Shown here: positions 61,496-64,000 of the stretch, in pieces
Position numbering within the stretch: position 1 is the stretch's first letter
Layout of the letters: every line of letters starts with the position of its first letter
Source: Halopseudomonas sp002296055
GTDB lineage: Bacteria; Pseudomonadota; Gammaproteobacteria; Pseudomonadales; Pseudomonadaceae
Strand: one strand, 5' to 3'
NCBI RefSeq assembly: GCF_050876985.1
Contig: NZ_JBPAPP010000002.1
Length of the DNA: 64,000 nt
The notes under the pieces: model-generated
The model's database searches: none
The model's input: only the letters and a program-made list of their open reading frames with translations
What the model was told of the DNA's origin: nothing
Position numbers and translations under genes: made by a program

Positions 61496-61891
61496 TCAGG
61501 CACCCGTAAAGTCGCCGAACGTGAAGTAACGCTGCAACGCTCTGGCAAGCCCGGCGAAGGCCTCGCGGTTATGGCTGATGCTGAACCCACAATCGTAATG
61601 GCCGGGCGCAACATCAGCACGACACCAGCGACTGCGCGCACGAAACCGAATGACACGGGGATACTCCTTGGCACTCATCTCGGGAAGATGCAGCTCCAGG
61701 TGGTATTCCTCATTGAGCATGACCGGCAACGCGCAAATCAACATGACGCCGTGGGGGGACAAGTTGCCAATGTAGCCAAACGGCCGCCCGGTCAGACTGT
61801 TGATCACCGCCAGATAGGCACTGAGCTGATGACGCGGTATGCGCCGCTGTTCTGGCGTGGGTATGGGGTCGGAACCGGGCAGCAATTGCAT
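61496..61891 (-). CDS. PilZ-domain protein
   Basis: A 131-residue protein with the cyclic-di-GMP-binding signature: RRIPRHQ (RxxxR) near residue 16-22 and NLSPHGVML, the (D/N)xSxxG element. Probably a c-di-GMP effector. I chose ATG 61891, one base after the DUF4124 gene stop; a TTG six codons upstream is the alternative. Output unknown. Confidence 0.85.
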   Translation of the reverse strand: MQLLPGSDPIPTPEQRRIPRHQLSAYLAVINSLTGRPFGYIGNLSPHGVMLICALPVMLNEEYHLELHLPEMSAKEYPRVIRFRARSRWCRADVAPGHYDCGFSISHNREAFAGLARALQRYFTFGDFTGA

Positions 61892-61892
61892 C

Positions 61893-62315
61893 TCAGCACT
61901 GCTCGGCAATCTGTTGGCGGACCGCCGCCTCGGCCTCGCGCACGCGCGCAGGGCTGACCTCTACCCGCTTGCCTTGAGCATCCTCTTCATACCAATAGGT
62001 TCGGCGCTGGAAATCAGCCAGTCGCTGGCGCAATTGCTGACAGCGCGCCGCCTGTTGCTGCCGACGTGCGGCCAACTGGGCATTACGTTGCTCGCGCTCA
62101 GCGGCACGCACCTCCAGCAGCCGCTGCATATCGGCCTCACCATCACGCACGTGCTGATCACGCTCGATCACCTGGGGGTGCACCTCAATCGCCTCAGCGC
62201 CGGGCCTGGCGCGCTCGCCAAAATGCACTTGCCCGTTGGCATCTACCCAGCGGTAGATCTCAGCGTGCAGCGGCAGGCTGGCGCCACAACAGAGCAGCAG
62301 CAGAAGCAGGCGCAT
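61893..62315 (-). CDS. DUF4124 domain secreted protein
   Basis: A 140-residue protein with a signal peptide (MRLLLLLLCCGASLPLHA), the DUF4124 core (EIYRWVDANGQVHFGERARP) and a long arginine/glutamine-rich helix (about 65-110), with C-terminal Cys. DUF4124 proteins are envelope proteins of unknown function. I chose ATG 62315, where the signal peptide begins. Confidence 0.85.
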   Translation of the reverse strand: MRLLLLLLCCGASLPLHAEIYRWVDANGQVHFGERARPGAEAIEVHPQVIERDQHVRDGEADMQRLLEVRAAEREQRNAQLAARRQQQAARCQQLRQRLADFQRRTYWYEEDAQGKRVEVSPARVREAEAAVRQQIAEQC

Positions 62316-62384
62316 GGATGTGCTTACCCCGATCGAACGAACAGGTCTCTGAGCATAGCGGACGGCCACTATCGAGCCAAGCGC

Positions 62385-62759
62385 TCAATCGGCGGCGCGC
62401 GGCGGCACCGGCCGGGCCGGATCGTAATGCCCCAGTTGACGCAAGGTCTCCAGCCGTGCGGCTGCCCGGTAGCTGTATTCGCTGGACGGATAGCTGTCGA
62501 GCATGAAGCGGTACGTCTGAATTGCATCCAGGTACAACGACTGCCGTTCCAGACACTGACCGCGCAGCAGCGAGATTTCCGGCTGCAGATAAGGCCGTGA
62601 CCGGATGCCCCGCTCCGTGCGAGACAACTCGAGCATTGCCTTACTGCAGTCGCCCTCGGCATAGGCCTGGTAGGCGTCATCCAGGTGCCCCTTGTAGGCG
62701 GTCGACGCACACCCGCTCAACACCACAGCCAGGGTTCCGACGAGCCAGAATCTATTCAT
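62385..62759 (-). CDS. Small TPR-like lipoprotein
   Basis: A 124-residue predicted lipoprotein with lipobox LSGC (about residue 17), followed by helical pairs resembling TPR repeats (HLDDAYQAYAEGDCSKAMLE; LERQSLYLDAIQTYRFML). I chose ATG 62759, with GGAGGTG six bases upstream. Function unknown; it is upstream of the DUF4124 gene on the same strand, 69 bases apart. Confidence 0.82.
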   Translation of the reverse strand: MNRFWLVGTLAVVLSGCASTAYKGHLDDAYQAYAEGDCSKAMLELSRTERGIRSRPYLQPEISLLRGQCLERQSLYLDAIQTYRFMLDSYPSSEYSYRAAARLETLRQLGHYDPARPVPPRAAD

Positions 62760-62839
62760 GTTCACCTCCGTTAATGGCTCTATATCGGCAGCTGCTCGCC
62801 GATCTGCAGCGCGCCAAGCCATGACCCAGATCAGTGCAA

Positions 62840-62857
62840 AGCCAAGCCAACTTGGCT
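62840..62857. promoter_or_regulatory. Inverted repeat in the divergent promoter region before the universal stress protein
   Basis: AGCCAAG-CCAA-CTTGGCT is a perfect seven-base inverted repeat between the divergent lipoprotein and stress-protein genes. It could be an operator for either gene. Confidence 0.3.
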
Positions 62858-62904
62858 AGGCTGAACGTTCCCGACCAGAGCCTTGGACAACAGGAGTCAG
62901 CCGT

Positions 62905-63837
62905 ATGGACATTCGCCATATGCTCGTAGTGGTAGATGCCACCCGAGAGGAACAACAACCGGCCCTGGAGCGCGCCGCACAATTGCTTGAACACTACACC
63001 GAAGCACGCCTCACCCTGATGCTTTGCGACTATATTCCAGCGCTGGACGGCGGCGTGCTGTTTGAGTCCCATGCCCTCGAAAAAGCACGCGAATCGCTGC
63101 TCGCCCACCACAAGAGCTACCTGGAGCAGCTGGCCACGCCGCTGCGCAGCAAAGGCGTACAAATCGACACCACGGCAATCTGGGGTAAGCGCCTGGACCG
63201 CCATGTGCTGCGTGAAGTGCAGGCCCGTCGGCCCGATCTGGTACTGAAAACCAGCCACCAGCGCAACCCGCTCAAGCGCCTGCTCCTGAGCGCCGCCGAC
63301 TGGCAGCTGATTCGCTACTGCGAAGTGCCGCTGTGGCTGGTCAAGCATGGCGACAACACGCTCAGCCAGGTGTGCGCCAGTGTCGACCCACTGCACAGCG
63401 CCGACAAACCCGCGGCGCTGGACAACAAGCTGGTCGCGTGCGGCTACCAACTCAGTCAGCAACTCAAAGCGCAGCTACACCTGGCTCACTGCTACACACC
63501 GCTGCCACGCACCATGGTGTTCGACGCCAGCGTGATTGCCGACTACGAAGGCTACGCCAAGGAAGTAAAACAGCATCACGCCACCGCCTTCAGCCAGCTA
63601 CTGGCACGCTCGCCGGCTGAAGGCGTGACGTCGCATTTGCTTGAAGGGGATCCGGAAGAAGCCCTGCCGGGCTTTGTCGAGGAGCAGCAGATTGACCTGC
63701 TGATCATGGGCGCGGTATCGCGCTCACGACTGGAAAGCGCGTTGATCGGCCACACCGCCGAACGGCTGATTGATGCCACGCCCTGCGATCTGCTGATTAT
63801 CAAGCCAGACGGTTTCGTCGACCCTAGCAAGCCCTAG
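62905..63837 (+). CDS. Tandem universal stress protein (UspE-like)
   Basis: A 310-residue cytoplasmic protein with two Usp domains (about 1-150 and 155-305). The second domain ends with the nucleotide-loop signature MGAVSRSRLESALIGHTAERLIDATPCDLLIIKP (given in parts: GAVSRSRLESALIGHTAE, then DLLIIKP). The first domain has WLVKHGD. Role in stress or anaerobic survival is inferred from the family. GGAG precedes the ATG. Its TAG overlaps the eda TAG on the other strand in CCCTAGGG. Confidence 0.92.
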   Translation: MDIRHMLVVVDATREEQQPALERAAQLLEHYTEARLTLMLCDYIPALDGGVLFESHALEKARESLLAHHKSYLEQLATPLRSKGVQIDTTAIWGKRLDRHVLREVQARRPDLVLKTSHQRNPLKRLLLSAADWQLIRYCEVPLWLVKHGDNTLSQVCASVDPLHSADKPAALDNKLVACGYQLSQQLKAQLHLAHCYTPLPRTMVFDASVIADYEGYAKEVKQHHATAFSQLLARSPAEGVTSHLLEGDPEEALPGFVEEQQIDLLIMGAVSRSRLESALIGHTAERLIDATPCDLLIIKPDGFVDPSKP

Positions 63838-64000
63838 GGCCTGTTGACGTTTCGTTCACCCGCCTGCCCAGCGCTGACCGCTGCCTGGGCCAGCGCGGTA
63901 ATCTCCTGCCAGTGCCCCGCCGCGATCAGCTGCGGCGGCGCTATCCAACTCCCGCCTGCCGCCATCACATTCGGCAGCGTCAGATAAGCGCGGAGGTTGT
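63834..64000 (-). CDS. eda: 2-keto-3-deoxy-6-phosphogluconate aldolase Eda (C-terminal part, cut by window edge)
   Basis: Only the last 55 or so codons are present. The visible sequence NLRAYLTLPNVMAAGGSWIA, followed by PPQLIAAGHWQEITALAQAAV, matches the KDPG aldolase C-terminus, including the phosphate-binding GGSW. Eda cleaves KDPG to pyruvate and glyceraldehyde-3-phosphate in the Entner-Doudoroff pathway. It ends with a tail of about ten extra residues after the usual AAVSA. Confidence 0.88.
   Translation of the reverse strand, partial: NLRAYLTLPNVMAAGGSWIAPPQLIAAGHWQEITALAQAAVSAGQAGERNVNRP

Noticed and set aside
1..64000. CRISPR arrays, insertion sequences, prophage or toxin-antitoxin modules
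   Set aside because: No spaced direct repeats, transposase or integrase motifs, or small paired toxin-like ORFs were found on either strand.

Overview
The window is chromosomal DNA of a motile, denitrifier-like gammaproteobacterium of the Pseudomonas group. Evidence for this is the ligA-zipA-smc block, the conserved order fliA-cheYZ-cheAB-motCD-ParC-ParP-cheW next to a ccmA-I operon, an MvaT-type nucleoid protein, a PctA-type chemoreceptor and an FtnA-type ferritin. Genus is inference. A marine Pseudomonas or Halopseudomonas relative would fit, but only a database search could settle it. The sequence is compact and almost fully coding. I see no insertion sequence, prophage, integrase or CRISPR array.

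Layout. 1-8.8 kb: the start of a DusC-like tRNA dihydrouridine synthase (edge), ligA, zipA and smc on the minus strand, then an MFS transporter (+) and a SpoIIAA-like protein (-). 8.9-15.9 kb: a complete minus-strand cytochrome c maturation operon, ccmA to ccmI, including a 55-residue ccmD; it ends at a strong hairpin. 16.0-18.2 kb: a plus-strand pair, a second FliK-like protein and a stand-alone FlhB C-terminal domain. 18.2-32.6 kb: one long minus-strand chemotaxis and flagellar block (flhA, flhF, fleN, fliA, cheY, cheZ, cheA, cheB, motC, motD, ParC-like, ParP-like, cheW, DUF2802).

32.9-39.4 kb: cyclic-di-GMP genes. A Sel1-repeat lipoprotein lies just before a membrane EAL protein, and a periplasmic cupredoxin-like protein overlaps the start of a second membrane EAL protein. 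39.5-42.9 kb: a flavin-dependent monooxygenase, tRNA-Gly(CCC), an FtnA-type ferritin and two small envelope proteins that share a motif. 43.2-46.7 kb: a three-subunit molybdenum hydroxylase of the xanthine dehydrogenase family. 46.8-53.7 kb: a PctA-like chemoreceptor, an orphan coiled-coil membrane protein, hemN with an Anr/Fnr-type box, and the moaC-moaD-moaE-moaA cofactor operon that could supply the hydroxylase.

53.8-56.3 kb: ahpC and ahpF behind an OxyR-type site. 56.3-64 kb: an HD-GYP protein, a CBS-domain protein coupled to a 50-residue acidic ORF, purU, mvaT, sbcB, a PilZ protein, two small envelope proteins, a tandem universal stress protein and the C-terminal end of eda at the edge.

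Themes: motility and taxis, cyclic-di-GMP signalling (two EAL proteins, HD-GYP, PilZ), and respiration or redox adaptation (ccm, hemN, moa, ahpCF). Most genes are conserved core genes. The least explained items are the cupredoxin-EAL overlap, the FliK/FlhB-like pair, a four-fold repeat in CheA, the CBS-coupled micro-ORF, the orphan coiled-coil membrane protein and a dispersed palindromic repeat present twice. Where an in-frame upstream codon made an ORF longer, I chose starts by ribosome binding site and family length.
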